Source: Carallia brachiata | Taxonomy: Eukaryota; Streptophyta; Magnoliopsida; Malpighiales; Rhizophoraceae | Direction of reading: 5' to 3' | Assembly (NCBI GenBank): GCA_021464245.1 | Contig: JADCRB010000053.1 | Span: 2,175,057-2,239,056, forward strand | Length of the DNA stretch: 64,000 nt | Part shown: piece after piece, positions 31,876-45,578 of the stretch | Layout of the letters: each line of letters begins with the position of its first letter | How positions within the stretch are numbered: the stretch's first letter is position 1 | Notes under the pieces: model-generated | Told to the model about the DNA's origin: nothing | The model's input: the letters and a program-made list of their open reading frames with translations, nothing else | The model's database searches: none | Position numbers and translations under genes: made by a program

Positions 31876-32947
31876 ACCAATTGGATGCAATGAATCATAT
31901 CTAAAGTTCCAGCCAGTGAAAGTATTTTGCTTGTTCTGCATAAGAAAGAGAAATCGGTTGTCTTTTTTGTCATATGTTTCAGAATATGTTGTTATTTCTC
32001 TGTTCAAAATGCTGCTGAAAGGAGGTAGTTCTGTGTTAAGTTATTATTCCTTTGCGAACTATTTGATGAGGTGGTTAATTTTAAGTTTATAATCAAGTTG
32101 AGGCAAGTGGCCCAATGCACTCTGGAAGATCGATATCATATTTCAGTGGAACATTGTTTCGGAGGGAGTTAACACCCACTTCATGTGGTTCAGCGCAGCA
32201 ACCTTGCCGGAATTTGCTGATGCCATAGACAGGAGGTGAAGGTCTCAGCTTAAGATCCTAACCACCTATTCCTGATGTCTCTCACATTTCAGTGCCACCA
32301 CAACATTGTTTGTTACTGACTGCAGAATGATTTGCTATGGAAGTGGATTTCACCCATTGAAACGATGAAATGAGAATCAATTTCCTTCCTCAATTCCATT
32401 TTCTTTCGAGATAAAGCATGGGGTAGAAATACCACGTTTGAATTTCTGAGAAAATCTCAAGCAAAGCAACTCATACCAGATATTCCTGACACTGTTATCA
32501 AAATGACCTCTATCGAAATTCCTAATGCAGAAAAGCTTTTTGGGCATGCAACTGTTGAAATAAGGTGGATGCACAATAATTTAAACCGTTAAATTGTAAA
32601 AAATAAATTGAATTTAAAAAATAAAAAAAATATTATTAAATATTATTACATTAATTGTCTGTCTTATTAAACGTATTTACATAATTTTATTTTTTTTTTA
32701 TGTTGTCTGCATTGATTTTTAGCAAATTCCTTCTAGCTAAGCAAATAAGTCTTGCATTTAACCAATGTTAGTTCCAATTTAACTCTATAAATTAATCCTG
32801 CTGAAATATCATTCGGACAAGAAGAATGTACCAAAACCATGTTTCAATGTCTGGAAATAAAGATACAAGTTCGCAACAAAACGAAACATGAATCTCGGAT
32901 TCCCCAAAAAAGGGGGGGGGGGGAAAGGAATGGAAAACAAATTCAAA
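31876..32947. other. 3' region between convergent genes
   Basis: No coding sequence recognised. Contains the 3' UTRs of the membrane-protein gene (plus) and PSRP-3 (minus), and a run of 10 Gs at about 32911. Confidence 0.5.
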
Positions 32948-33635
32948 TCATTGAGTGGTGAGGCTGCCACCACTTTGCTGCCACAAATTGATGATATCAG
33001 TAGCCTGATTGAGAAGAATGATCATCTTCTTCTGGGATATCCATGGCTTGCTCTCTAGAGTGGCCTTGAGCTCTTCCCATGCATCCTTTCTCGGCCAAAA
33101 GAAGTAGGGGCTCAAGGGTACCGTACCGTGCCCAGGTATCACCTGATCAAGGGCCAGCCCAATGTTTTTCTCCATCCATATGAATTTTAATACCAGCCTT
33201 GGCTTCTCCACTTTCTTCACCAAAACCTCAGCTCTCTATTAACCAGCAAAAAAAAACAAAAAAACAAAAAACAAAAATCAAGAGACCCTTTACAAGCAGA
33301 ATGAAGAACATTAACAATTTTCCACACATCTATACAATGATGAAGTTCTTGGGGGTACCTCAAGTTTCTTGGTCAGGGAAGGGTTCTTCAGCTTCTATAG
33401 TCTCGGATTCAGATTCAGCTGTAACGGCTTCTGGGGCTGCAAAAGTAGTGGCCTGTCTCGGTTTTCTTGAAATGGTTCTGAGCTTTTGGCCATGGATAGT
33501 GGATGAATGTATTCTATGGGCTGAAGGATTCAACAAAATGGGAACTTTCAATATTCTGGGATGAAATTTCTGATCAGAAAGTAAAGGGTATGTCGAAATG
33601 TTGTTCACAGGAGATTGAACGGCCATGGATAGCAT
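32948..33635 (-). CDS. PSRP3: Plastid-specific ribosomal protein 3 (PSRP-3/Ycf65)
   Basis: Two exons on minus: 33359-33635 and 32948-33235. Exon 1 encodes a Ser/Pro/Arg-rich plastid transit peptide ([20 protein letters not shown]) and an acidic linker ending EEPFPDQE. Exon 2 encodes the conserved PSRP-3 domain: [38 protein letters not shown], and [24 protein letters not shown]-3 is a subunit of the chloroplast 30S ribosome, the nuclear version of cyanobacterial Ycf65. Exon 1 is 277 nt, one base over phase. An extra A in GAAACTTGAG right before the donor makes a premature TGA, whereas reading GAA CTT GAG would join correctly. Confidence 0.9.
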
Positions 33636-36349
33636 CTTCTTTGAAGGCAGCGGATTGCTAGAGATAAAAGGCAAGAAATCTAGACCATGCTCTCTCACTG
33701 GGGATGGCTCGTTTTGGATAAGGCATTTGGGTTTTTTTTTTTTGTTTTCTCTTTTTAGCCTATGACAATTATTAGCCCAACGTTTAAAAAAAACATAGGA
33801 AAAGGAGGGTTGGAGGCATTTGGGTGTTTTCTCAAGGAGATCCCAACAAGATTTTTGGATCAAAAATGGTCTGTTTCATGGGCTAGGCTTTTATGCATTC
33901 GAACTGTGTTGCTGTATGGGCTCCCAAAAAGTTACCAGGTCTCCTGGGTCGGATTCCTATTCGAATGCGGAAGACGACGCTGAAATTGCCACCTTTCGTC
34001 TTTTATTTTGCAGGAAAATCTAGATCAGGAAATGACCCAAAAAAAAAAAAAAAACTAGATCAGGATGTTACGAAAAATTTTTACCAACAAAAAAAATTTA
34101 ATATTTAGAACTTTAACTTATATCATTGAGGTATAGATTTTAATTTTGAGAAAAAATGTTTGATTTTTTTTGTTAATAAGGAAGGTTGTTAGGTAGAAAA
34201 GAGAATTGGAGTCATTAAAATTCTAAAACTCTAAATACATGACCAGTAGGTCTTAACTCAACAAATTGTGTTAAAAATATCGAACAAAATATATGCGAAA
34301 TTTATAAAAAGGAAAAATTATTTTTATGATATAATTTATTGAATTAAAAGACTCTCTAATTAAATAAAAGGGAAATATGCTTCTTCTTTTTTTAACATAA
34401 AAAAAAAATTTATTGTATATATATAGGTCATCAGATTTATGAATCAAGTTCAGAGCAACCCTTATTTAAATAGTCTGTTTGATGACCCTGATAAGGGTTA
34501 GACCCATCACTTGAATATCAGTAGGGCCAAATGGGTCTCCTCTACTAGTATCTTAATTAACAAATTTAATTTTAAAAATAAACAATAAACTTTTATTAAT
34601 TAAAAAATTACCTAACTATTTATTAAAATAGGACGCACACGCTGATATTTGAATTCAGAATATTAAATATAAAAATATATTAATTTATTATTAAATTAAT
34701 AAATATGCTTTCTTTTACCGATAAGTGGGATGGAATTCTTACAGGTCAAAATCTTGAATACACCAAATTGATATTTTTTAAAAATTTTTTTAGAGAGTTG
34801 CGTAAACGGATGGGTTACACACTTTTAAGCTGCAGACCATTGATTGTATATTTTTAATTTTTTAGCATATAATCTCAATTAATGATGATTTGACGCGTCT
34901 TGTGTGTCCAACGTCAAACCTCACGAGCCTTTACCAGTAAAAGGGCGAATTATTGAGCTCACGCAAAGTTTTACAGCTTTATTGGCCGCCGTACTCACGG
35001 CGCTCACGGTTCTCTGCTAGTGGTGGTTAGTTGGTCTGCCGTTCCCACGTTCAAAATTCGTGCAGCTGTAGGTAAATTTGGTCAGCGATAGTTTCTTTTT
35101 TATTTTTATTTTTTTAATTATCATACGTGTATCACACAGTTGACTGATCATTGAAATAAAATCAAGTCAAAATTCAATTCTTCATTCTTCTTATAAGCTT
35201 GTCCTTTTCTTTTTTAGTGTCAAAACGATTAATTATTACAATATTTATAAATAAAAATTAAATATTAAAAATATGTTTATTGTGCAAAAGAAAAGAGAAG
35301 AAAGAAAGGAAAATATAATAATTATTATTAATTTTTTTATATTTTTTCTCTTTATTTTTTACATCACTCCAAATAATTTTTATTTTTTCTCTATTTTTCT
35401 CTCATAAATTATTATTCACCTTTTTCTTTTACTATATTTTATTTCTCTCACATTTTTTTACTACTCCAAACAACTTTATTTTTTCTCTCACAATTACTAT
35501 CCACTTTTTTTTTCAACACATTTTCTTGCTTTCTTTCACTATATTTTATTTTATCTCTACTTTCTTTCTTTTTTCTTTTCTTTTCCTTCCTTTTCTCTCA
35601 CTCCAAACACACGTAAATGATAACAAAAAAGAAAATGTGCGATGACATCACGAAGGGGTGCTGTCCTAACTAAAGTCCGTGCTAATGCAAGAAGCTTTGA
35701 GAGTCAAAAGTTTTTGATTCTTAACATTCCCCAAGTCTCGTCAATTTGGTAATCACTTGAATTAACCAATAATTATCGTGTCCTTGCTCTTAACCTATTC
35801 CAAATGGACCTTATCAATTACGGATACTGCTGAGAAAATACATCTTACATTATCTTACTCTCAAGACTTGGGCTAATTTATAATAATCAGGGCTCTACTA
35901 TCTAATAGCTTCAACTTTGAATTGCTGTCTCTTCTGCAATTCGGCCTCATTGTATTAGAATTAGATCTCTTCCCATGACAAGCAAAAACATGTTTTTTTT
36001 TTTTTGTCGCACAAAAATGCGAATTTACTTATGATGCACGTTTTTTAAAGAAAAAAGGTGCATAAAAATGACCGAGTACCAAAAGGTCTAATGCTGACGA
36101 ATTTTCTTTTGACCGATAATGCTGATGAAGTTGTGCCATCAATTACGTGTTTTGTTATACTTAGGATGTGATTGAATAGAGAGAAAGTGAATAAAAAGTG
36201 AATGAAAAAAAATAGTATAATAATGATAATATTATGATTAATAAAATATAATAATTAAAAAGTTGTGAAAAAGAAAATAAATAAAAAAAAATTAGTAGAA
36301 AATTCGGTAATGTGAATGAATGATACTTGAACTTTATTTTAAGACTCAT

Positions 36350-36800
36350 TTACCGAATGAGTTGAGTTTGAACAAGAAATTGTTCGGATTGTTTATATTA
36401 GTGAATAGATTGTTAAAAGTTTAATAGAAGCTCGATAATATATTCGGTAAAATGATCGATAAGATGTTTGATAATATGTTTGATAATAGGCTCAATAATG
36501 CGCTTATTTACTAATTATTCTTGTATTGAATGCTAATTTCAAAACTTTTAAAAAAATTTAAACTCAAACTAGTTAAGCTTAAATCAAGTTGAGCTCATAT
36601 CAAACTTGGATTAACAAAAAATTTGGGATAAAAAATTAAACAAGCCAAACTTGAGTTAAATTCGAACTCTATAATTTATTATTGAGCCGAACTTGAACTC
36701 AAACATTAAAACTCAAATTGAACTCGAACTGAGCTTGAACTCAAGCTATATATTTACGAACTGAGTTTAAACATGCTAAAACTCGGCTCATTAACAATTC
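36350..36800. repeat. Repeat with GAACTCAAACT / AGCTCGA words, possible non-autonomous TE
   Basis: Many copies of TTGAACTCAA, GAACTCAAAC, AACTCGAACT and ATGTTTGATAATATGTTTGATAA-like words in about 450 bp. It begins with GAGTTGAGTTTGAAC and ends with AAACTCGGCTCATTAAC. The repeated subterminal words suggest a transposon end, but the borders are not clear. Confidence 0.35.
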
Positions 36801-37431
36801 TAGTTATATTATTGGTTTGCATTGACTTTTAACAGTAGTTCCAACATTTGTCACTGTAACAACATTAAAATTTGGTATTCACTCTCTAGGACTGCGATCA
36901 AAGACTTGCTCTCCCACAAATAGATGTACATAATCTAGTGCAATAATTTTCTGTAATTCTTTCTGATTGATCGGTAATGTATTACCTTCTTTTATCTGTT
37001 TTTAACGCGAAAAAAATGGTAACAACAAACTAAAGTACAATAATTGTAAAGATCTAATTTAATTAGAGTATTAAAAATAATGTATCTTTGATTGAAATAA
37101 TCGAGTTAAAATTTCAATTTTCTCGCTCCCTTCCTCTCTTCCAATAATTGTCTACAATATTTTTAAAAAGACGACAGCCGTATCAGACGTGTGATGAACT
37201 ATGGGTCTGACCTTTTTCTACTTACCGTTCGTTTTTTTTTTTTTTTTGGGTGATTTTCCACCTACCGTTCTGCTCCTAAGTAACTGCCTGTCAAACATGC
37301 GGCAAACGACATCGTCTATCACCTCCAGCTGCTCCTTTGTCACTCCAAGGATGTACTAGATACTAGGTTACATATTTTTATTTTTTCTGCAAAAACTTTC
37401 TACAATTTATTGTGAAATTGTATGTCAACGT

Positions 37432-37432
37432 C

Positions 37433-37467
<35 letters not shown>
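37432..37467. repeat. (TA)n(CA)n microsatellite
   Basis: Uninterrupted TA dinucleotides followed by a short CA run. Confidence 0.8.
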
Positions 37468-37687
37468 TTCATATAAAGATATCGGCAACTTGATAATGTA
37501 ACGCGTGAGTTCATTTACTGTTCATGTAACTTTTGCTCTTCATTTTTTTTTTTTTCCAGAGAATTCATTTCATTGCAATTTGGAAACTTTTTAGCAAGCC
37601 AGAACTATTTCAAATAATTAAGCCTGCACTGAATTCCATACAAATCTATTCTAAATATTCATTGTACTTTCATGAAATGATAAAAGA

Positions 37688-40600
37688 ATGGCAGCAAAAC
37701 TGGGATCTTTGAGGCACAGTTTTGCAGAGAAAAGCAAGGAAAGGCTTCTCTCTACAAAAGGGTACTCGGAGTTTGGCCAGAACAGCTCGGATGGCAGCCA
37801 AGAAGCAGTCAAATTCCGGTGCTTTCGATCACTGTCGAATGGGATCGTCAACTTCTGGAACGGTGCAAAGGCCACTGCTTCAGCTTTGTACAAGATGGGT
37901 CGGGAAGATCCTCGTAAAGTGTTCTTTGCCGTCAAGATGGGCCTGTCTCTGGCTCTTGTTTCTCTGGTCATATTCTTGAAAGAGCCTCTCAAGGATGTTG
38001 GCCAGTATTCGATCTGGGCGATTCTTACTGTTGTTGTGGTTTTTGAGTTCAGTGTAGGTGTGTCACTCTATTTTCTCTCTGCAAATCCTAAAAACAAAGA
38101 GTTGAAAAAAAAAAAATTCTTGATCGAGTCTAATGGCCTTTTTAGCTAGTGCACCTATAACGAAATGACGAGAACAGATTCATATAGCCGATCGCAATTA
38201 AATTTGAAATTGAAGCTTTGTTGTTGTTGTTGTTGTTGTCTGTCGTCTAATGGCTGGCCTTCTTCCATTTGTTTTTGATTTGTTCTTGTCCAGGTGCTAC
38301 ACTTAATAAAGGGTTCAATCGTGCTTTGGGAACATTTTCTGCTGGGGGGCTTGCTCTTGGCATCGCAGAGCTCTCTCTGCGTGCTGGATATTTCACAGAA
38401 GTTATCATCATAATCAGTATTTTCATTGCAGGTCTACTTTTTTTTTTTCCTGTCAAATTCAAATGCACTGGATTCGTTTTTGATGATTTTCAAAACCCAT
38501 TTCTTGAGTTGTGTTTCTGGTTCTTTTGGTGTTCAGGATTTTGTGCAAGCTATGCAAAACTATACCCTTCAATGAAGTCTTATGAATACGGATTTCGGGT
38601 GTTCTTGTTGACTTACTGCATTGTTTTGGTGTCCGGGAGCCCATCAACGTTTTTCCAAACGGCCTTTTACAGACTGTTGCTTATCGGCGTTGGTGCTGGG
38701 ATATGCTTGGTTGTCAATATATGCATATACCCCATATGGGCAGGGGAGGATTTGCATAAATTGGTTGTCAAAAATTTCAAGGGTGTGGCTAAATCCTTAG
38801 AAGGTTTGTGATATTCCTTTTTGTGGTTCTTTTTTTTTTTGTTTTTTTTTTTATTTTTATGTTTGGTCATGGTCAAGCTAATTCATCGGAGTTGTATCAG
38901 GTTGTGTTAATGGGTACCTGCAATGCATTGAATACGACAGAGTCCCTTCAAAAATTTTAACATACCAAGCTTCTGATGATCCACTGTACAATGGCTACAG
39001 ATCAGCTGTGCAATCTTCTAGCCAAGAGGAGTCTCTGGTATGTTCAGAGTCTTGTGATCATCTGTTTATTTTCAGCAAAACCAGGGAGCAGAAGATATTG
39101 ACTTTCAAAGTTTGAACTTGATTTTGTAGTTAGATTTTGCAATATGGGAGCCACCACATGGTCCTTACAAATCGTTCAATTATCCTTGGAAAAACTATGT
39201 AAAATTAAGTGGGGCACTAAGGCATTGTGCTTTGATGGTCATGGCAATGCATGGATGCATACTTTCAGAAATTCAGGTAAATATGTGTTCAACAATAAAT
39301 TTTTTCTTCGTTTTTATTTTTGTAAATAATTCTAGCAATATTCTTCTTCCCTAGTATTTAACCAAGAAATTTGGTTGCTTATCCTTGTCGTGTGGGGTCT
39401 ATGCGGGCAGTTGGCTTCTGATTTATTGCAACTGGAATTAAGGAAATCCCCCAAATGTTTGAGAGTAATGAGCTGTGATTTGACTCGCTGTTTTTCAGTC
39501 CTTTCTTTGAAACCACCTGGACAATTTTTTTTTTTTTTCATTTTTCGGAAAAAAAAAAAGTCATGAGAATTGAGTAAGAATGGTGATTGGATAAAACCTT
39601 ATAGGTCTTTTCTTACTTCAGCAGCATACTACTCGCTAACTGATGTAGCTGCTGAAATGCCTTTAGCTGGTTGTGTTTTGAATTTGTCTTGGTCTGGTTT
39701 TGACTGAATGGCAGGCAATGTTGCAATATGGACCACCTTACATCAATCAAAAATAGCTGAAAATGAAAGGGCATGAACTTGTCAATGTTATGGGCTATCC
39801 AGATTGCCAGATGTGTGAATTATGGAGCATTAACAATCTATAAAAGTGAGAACAAAGGTTTTGGATATGTCAATATAAAGGGGCCATCATGTTTCTGATT
39901 TGTCTCTATAGCAGTCGCTTAGATCTATGTGCGATAACAAAATTGGCTTTTTTGAGTATCAAATGATACCAGATGGTCTGCCTTTCATTCAATAGAATAA
40001 GACCATTGCTTTTTGTTTGGGGTCAGAATGTTGTTCTGTTCCTAAAAATTACAACTGCAAATATTTGTCTTCCCTTGTAGGGCCAGAGATTCCCAATTTT
40101 AGGACATTAGTCATTTACTCTAAGCTATTAAACTGGGGAAACAGAATGTCAAGGGTGAAAGAAAGAAATGGCTAGAAATTGATTCAAGTCCACCATCAGG
40201 TTAAAAAGACCGATGATTCTGCGAAGTTGCTTAGAAAATCTCTTTTTAACGTCTATTTCTGGTGGGAAATGAAACATGCCTTGTAAAGCAGAAAACTCGG
40301 TCACAACATGAAGTTGGGTCCATTAATTCATTGCATAGTTCTTTAAGCAGTAGTAAGTGTTCTCTGACGTGTGAATGTACTGGAGATTTGATAATCATTG
40401 CTACAATTTCCAAGCATTCAAAGTATAATTTGCTTGAGGTCTCTCAGATTTCATCAAAAGGCAACTGTTGTTCTAAATTCAGCATTTATTGCAGAAAATA
40501 ATATGTTTAGGGGATAGCAGATATGAATTCACAATCAATGGAACAACCATTTGATAAATAGAGATCCTTTTACTTTCTATTTTTGAGATGAGAGGAAGAG

Positions 40601-41354
40601 TCCAAGCTATTTGTAGCCCACAGTTACAGCAGTCAAATTCATTCTCTCATTATTGAACAAATTGTAGGTGCTCTATAAGTGTTTCATTATGTTTTTTTCA
40701 AGTCTCTTCTTGTAGGCTTCTCCAGAAAAGAGGCATATATTTGCTAGGGAGCTTCAGAGAGTTGGTAATGAAGGAGCTAAAATATTACGTGAGCTTGGAG
40801 ACAGGGTTGAGAAGATGGAGAAGTTAAGTCCTACAGAGCTGCTGATAGAGGTGCATGAGGCAGCAGAAGAGTTGCAAATGAAGATAGACCAGAAATCATA
40901 CATTCTGGTTAATTCAGAAAGCTGGGCAGCGGAAAGACCACCCAAAGAGTATGAAGATCCTCAGACCGTTATCGAAATTAAAGACGATGAACATAAAGTG
41001 ATTAGCTCACTCAGTGAAACGATGGATGGGCAGAATCCAAGTATGAGTGTTATCCCTTCTCTGCCCGGATGGGTATCCTCTGAGAGTATGCTCAAGCAGC
41101 CAGTGTCATGGCCACGTCTCTCATTTATTGCAGGTTCTGTACCCACTGAGCAGGAATCAAAAGTATATGAGAGCGCGAGCGCCTTGTCATTGGCAACATT
41201 TGCATCATTGTTGATAGAGTTTGTTGCAAGGCTTCAAAATCTTGTAGATGCATTTCAAGAGCTAAGTGAAAAAGCAAATTTCAGGGAACCTGTAGACCCA
41301 TCAGTGGAGAAGTTTGGGTTTTGGACCAGATTAAGGATGTACTTTCCATTTTGA
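37688..41354 (+). CDS. ALMT9: Aluminium-activated malate transporter, ALMT9-type anion channel
   Basis: Six exons: 37688-38057, 38294-38431, 38537-38803, 38901-39037, 39130-39276 and 40716-41354. The 1,698 nt have matching phases and encode 565 residues, within the family range. Residues 75-235 form the membrane part: [88 protein letters not shown], then [20 protein letters not shown]. The WEP motif ([17 protein letters not shown]) and a long cytosolic C-terminal half follow. The N-terminus ([20 protein letters not shown]) is typical of the ALMT9 clade of vacuolar malate/chloride channels, which act in stomatal and vacuolar anion movement. Intron 5 is 1.44 kb. No frame lesion. The exact orthologue within ALMT3/4/5/6/9 cannot be set here. 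Confidence 0.93.
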
Positions 41355-43389
41355 CAAGATTTTGGCAATACTAGCAATGTCTACCGTTACATTTAACAAT
41401 CTGATCTCTGCTTGTTTATTTTTGCCACCATAATGTATCAAAGAATTCAAAAGTTCCAGCAATGCAGACAGCAAGTATTCTAGTTAGGATGCAGTATCGA
41501 GAAGTGCAATTGTGTTTCCCTTCAAAAACTTTATAACTTTCATATTTTTGAGGCAAGCCGAGTTGACAATCCTCAGAACATAACTTCTGTAACAGTGTAA
41601 CGGTAGACAGTGACTGTTGGAAAAGGGAAGTGGAAAGAGGAGTTAGAGGTTCAGGAGAATGCATGACAAAGATTCTTCCTTTCTGCTGATTTATTCAGTA
41701 GTTTTGGAATGAGGCTTATTGTCAACCAGTTTCTCCCTATTGAGAATGTAGACTAAAGCTAGAGATATTAGCAATAATGCCAGTATAACTTAGTCCGCTG
41801 TGGCATTAGACATTTCTGTTTTCTCATCAAATTTAAACAGAATATTCATCAAACTTGAAGATTGTGAAATTCTCCAGTCCAGTGTCTGTTGCAGGTTTAA
41901 CTAGTTTGCTTGAGCAGGAAACTAGCCCCTACCTGCTCTTAAGCACCTCCATTACATGGTGAATTCTAATATTCTATGGTCCACAGTCATTAAAAAAATC
42001 CACAGTTTATGGGAGGAAATTAGTTTTGTTCCTTTCTTAGTTGTTCAAACCTGGTCCACAGCTCACTCCAGGTCTCCCTTGTTTTTCTGCTGAGTAATCT
42101 TCATCATTGCTTTATATACCCAATAGAAATGAGAGGGAGAGAAAATGTTTCTTTTCGAAATGGATAAATGACCACTCAAGGTGGAAGTAGTTAAAATAGC
42201 TGGAGGGCGGAGGCAGTGATCTCTAACCGAAAAATTGGAGTTCTAACATCAGTTCCTCACTTTCTTTTTCCAACCCTTCAATTACTAAGCATCTTTCCCT
42301 AACTCTCTCCTATTGGTTTATCAGCTTTAAAGGATAAAAAAATAACTAATAAGAAATTCTTATTTCAACTTATTTGTTTGTAGTCCAATCGTTGGTAAGT
42401 ATTTAAGGGAAGGGTTTTAAGTGTATGACTAGTAGCCTCACGCTGTGCCCTCCACTTTAGGAACTACAAGTCACCCAAATCTTCATTCAGGCGACATGGC
42501 TCAGCTCTCTGCTTTGAAGAAGCGGGCCAGAGAATATCCATGTCGGGCCTAACCCTTTGGGCCAATTTATATTTTACATTACAAAATGATGCCAAAAATC
42601 ATCTTTCTTGCGTAAACCAAAAAATTAAAAAATAAAAAAAAATCATCTTTCTTGCTGTGCCAGTGACATTCTTCGATTTTTCCCGCAGTCCTTATTCATT
42701 GAGATTTTGTGTTGTTTTGTTGTATTGCACTGGTTTGGCTTCTGCATTGAACTAGTGAATTATGAATCAGATCGAATGCTTTCATAGGGTGGCGAATAAA
42801 AGGAAAGAAAGAATACTCTACTCACTAATAACTTCAAGGCAAAAGTTGCATCCAAATTTCTTTAGTGTGTTGCATTTAGGTAGAGGTGACAAACATTAGG
42901 GTCCGGTCATATTTCGATTAGGTTATTTTGAGTCTTAGTTTATTTGCGTCTTAGATATCTCACGTTTTATATGCAATGATTTTTGTGTTCATTAAGTCTT
43001 TGATTCACCATATTTTAGCTACATCCATTATATTGAGTTTATATCTTTTGAATTTTGAATTTAAGTTATTCAAGTTTTAAGTCACTCAAATTTTAAGTTA
43101 TTTCATTTTTGTGATTAGGATTCCTTTATATTCATTGTCGAGTCAAATTAAATTTCTGACAAATTGAGTTATTTTTTTGTTACCTTTACGTGGAGGCTGC
43201 GTGAAGTTGGTGCTATTTGCCATTTAGTCATGGCACGTTAGAAATGGTCAATTAAAGTCTATGTACTCCCAATGCTGAAGCAATTTTGTCTGATTGATGA
43301 AAACAACTACTCTCACAGTCTAAGAGTAAAAAACTAGCGAGTACTTACCTTACTAACATGTATTTAATTGCACCTTATTTATTGAAAGA

Positions 43390-43920
43390 TTAGGATGCAC
43401 GGATACAGACAGGGGATACAGATACAGGATACGGACACGACACGATACTGATACGGGGATACAAAAATTCTAAAATAATTAAGACACAGACACGGCGTAG
43501 ATACGGTTATAAAATATATTAAATATTATATATATATGTATGTAATTTAAATATTTTTAATAAATTTTAAATTTTCTTCTACGTATAGTGCATATTAATT
43601 ATTATTATGATATTTTATAATATAACTTGTATTTTATTTATAATTCTTTTAAAAAATATTATATATGTGTATATATATATATATGTGTATACATAATAAA
43701 ATATTTAAGTAAATAATATATATGTGTATAATATACTAATTAAAATATCAAATATATATAAAAGTATATGATATGTGTATTACAAGTGTCCGACAAGCGT
43801 GTTCGAATTTTTTTATTTTTAATTTTTTGTTGGACACGTTTCGGAGTATCCGACACGTGTCCGAGGAGTGTCGGACGAGTGTCGTGTCTGATACATGTGT
43901 CCGACACAGGCACTCACTAT
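43390..43920. mobile_element. Repeat with ACGGATACAG.../...GTGTCCGACAC ends, probable non-autonomous TE
   Basis: The left part has tandem-like GGATACAGATACAGGATACG words and CACGACACGATAC. The right part (43786-43920) has GTGTCCGACAAGCGTG, TCCGACACGTGTCCG, GTCGGACGAGTGTCG and GTGTCCGACACAGGCAC. The GC-rich ends enclose an AT-rich core. The inverted CGACACG/CGTGTCG content suggests a foldback element. Exact ends and class are not fixed. Confidence 0.45.
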
Positions 43921-44146
43921 TTTAGAAGTGTTCGTGCTTCGTAACTGACAGAAATGTATCTCACTCGTTGCCCATGATATATTATAAAAAGTAATGCAAT
44001 TATTATACTTGGTCAATGTAATTTATTATAAGAAACTGCCGAAGGAATGTGTTTGTATCTATATTCATTGGTTTTTTTTTTTTTTTTTTTTGAGAAGAAG
44101 GTCTACCATCGTAGAGAAGGAGGTTGGTGAGAGAGAATTTACCGTA

Positions 44147-44353
44147 TGTTTGGTTTATTGGTAGAAAAGAAAAATAAAAAAAAATTGTGTATAAAAAGAT
44201 TTTTGTGGGCATATAACTGTAATAATATAGTGAATACGTAATAATTTATATTATTAAATTATAAAAAATATATTAAATTTTAAAAAATAAAAAATAATTA
44301 TTAAATATTATTAAATTAATTATATATATCTTTTATATATCTCACCAAACATA
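44147..44353. mobile_element. MITE-like segment with GTATGTTTGGT termini
   Basis: CCGTATGTTTGGTTTA at the left is mirrored by TCACCAAACATATAC at the right. The AT-rich interior is inverted in places and non-coding. Confidence 0.45.
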
Positions 44354-45578
44354 TACATATACACTTAATCCGTAGCTACGCTCCTTGAGTCCTGACATTC
44401 ACATTTTTAGGACCCTTAATTTTTGTTTTTGGTTACGTCCTTTTTACCAGAATATTCATGTATCTTTGTTGAAAATATCACTAACCATTTAACTCAAAAA
44501 TTTACTTTGTTGAAAAAAATTTAATATATAAATCATATACTAAACTCTAATATATTTCTTCACTCAAAAATTTGTTAGACTAAAAGCATAAATAAAATTA
44601 TATTTATAAAATTTTACAATTAAATATAAAAATAATATAATTTAAATACAAAATCATTCAATTATAAAACTTTGGCATCATAACAAAAAAATTGTTACCT
44701 CCCAAAAATTTAAATTATTGAAAAATGCTCAAGATATAAATCATCACGTATTAATATCTAACGCAACTATCAACATTGTATCCAATAGTAGATCTGTACA
44801 TCAGAAAGGTGAATGTATGAATTGAAACAATAACATCAATGGAGGGAATAACAGAACAAATTCCCTTTGGTTGTCAACAAGAAATTCCAATTTCAATGCA
44901 TATGATTAAAAAGAAATTATGAGAGAAATAATTTCATGGCGAGCTTTTACAGAATGTTAAAGTTGCTCCTTTGTGATATTAAGGGCGTGAATTCTGATGA
45001 CGTTGAGGACTGATTATTAACTGTGTCATGCTAAAGATTTCTTTTGAACATAAAATGGTATTTCAAGAAAACCAAAAACCAGAATATTAACAAAAAAGGT
45101 ATTTTGGATGATTGAAAAAAAATTCCGTCTCAGTCACCAAATTTAAATTGTATACAGTTGATAGAAAAAAAAAAAAAAAGAAGGGTAAAAGGAAAAAAAT
45201 AATTGCCCCATCAATTCCAATTGATATATTTCTGCAGTTTTGTTCTCATCAAGGTTCAATGATAAGCAATTAGGCTTAATTTAGTTAATTAGCCAGAAAG
45301 AAAAACATAGCTCTTGGAGGAATGGTATTTCAAAGCCTAACCCCTTTGAAATTCTCACAAAATATAGGTTTTAATTCCAATATTAAGAAATCGAACGATA
45401 TGCTGCAATTGACTTACTTATGCCCGAAATTCATTGACTGTCAAATATTATTGTTGAAGTTCATCATTTAAAAAAAAAAAAATCCCAAACATATTGTAGG
45501 TAGAGACAGAAAAAAATCTACTAACACATGTTCTATATTGGAAATTACAGTACAGAAATGAATATATAAAGAAAAGCA

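Larger units (their letters stand above)
33636..37687. other. Intergenic region upstream of PSRP-3 and ALMT
   Basis: No gene recognised. Contents: the PSRP-3 leader and promoter (33636-34030), AT-rich DNA with A-runs, a pyrimidine-rich stretch of CTCTCACTCCAAA-like units (35280-35620), a region of repeated GAACTCAAACT/AAGCTTAA words that resembles a non-autonomous TE (36350-36800), and a (TA)n(CA)n run at 37432-37467 before the ALMT gene. Confidence 0.45.
41355..45578. other. Intergenic region between ALMT and the PLAC8 gene
   Basis: No gene recognised. It includes the ALMT 3' region, a GATACGGACACG/GTGTCCGACACGTGTCC repeat at 43390-43920, a small MITE-like segment at 44147-44353, and AT-rich DNA with A-runs. 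Confidence 0.5.

Noticed and set aside
33199..33564. Plus-strand 121-codon frame
   Set aside because: Antisense of PSRP-3 exon 1 and intron.
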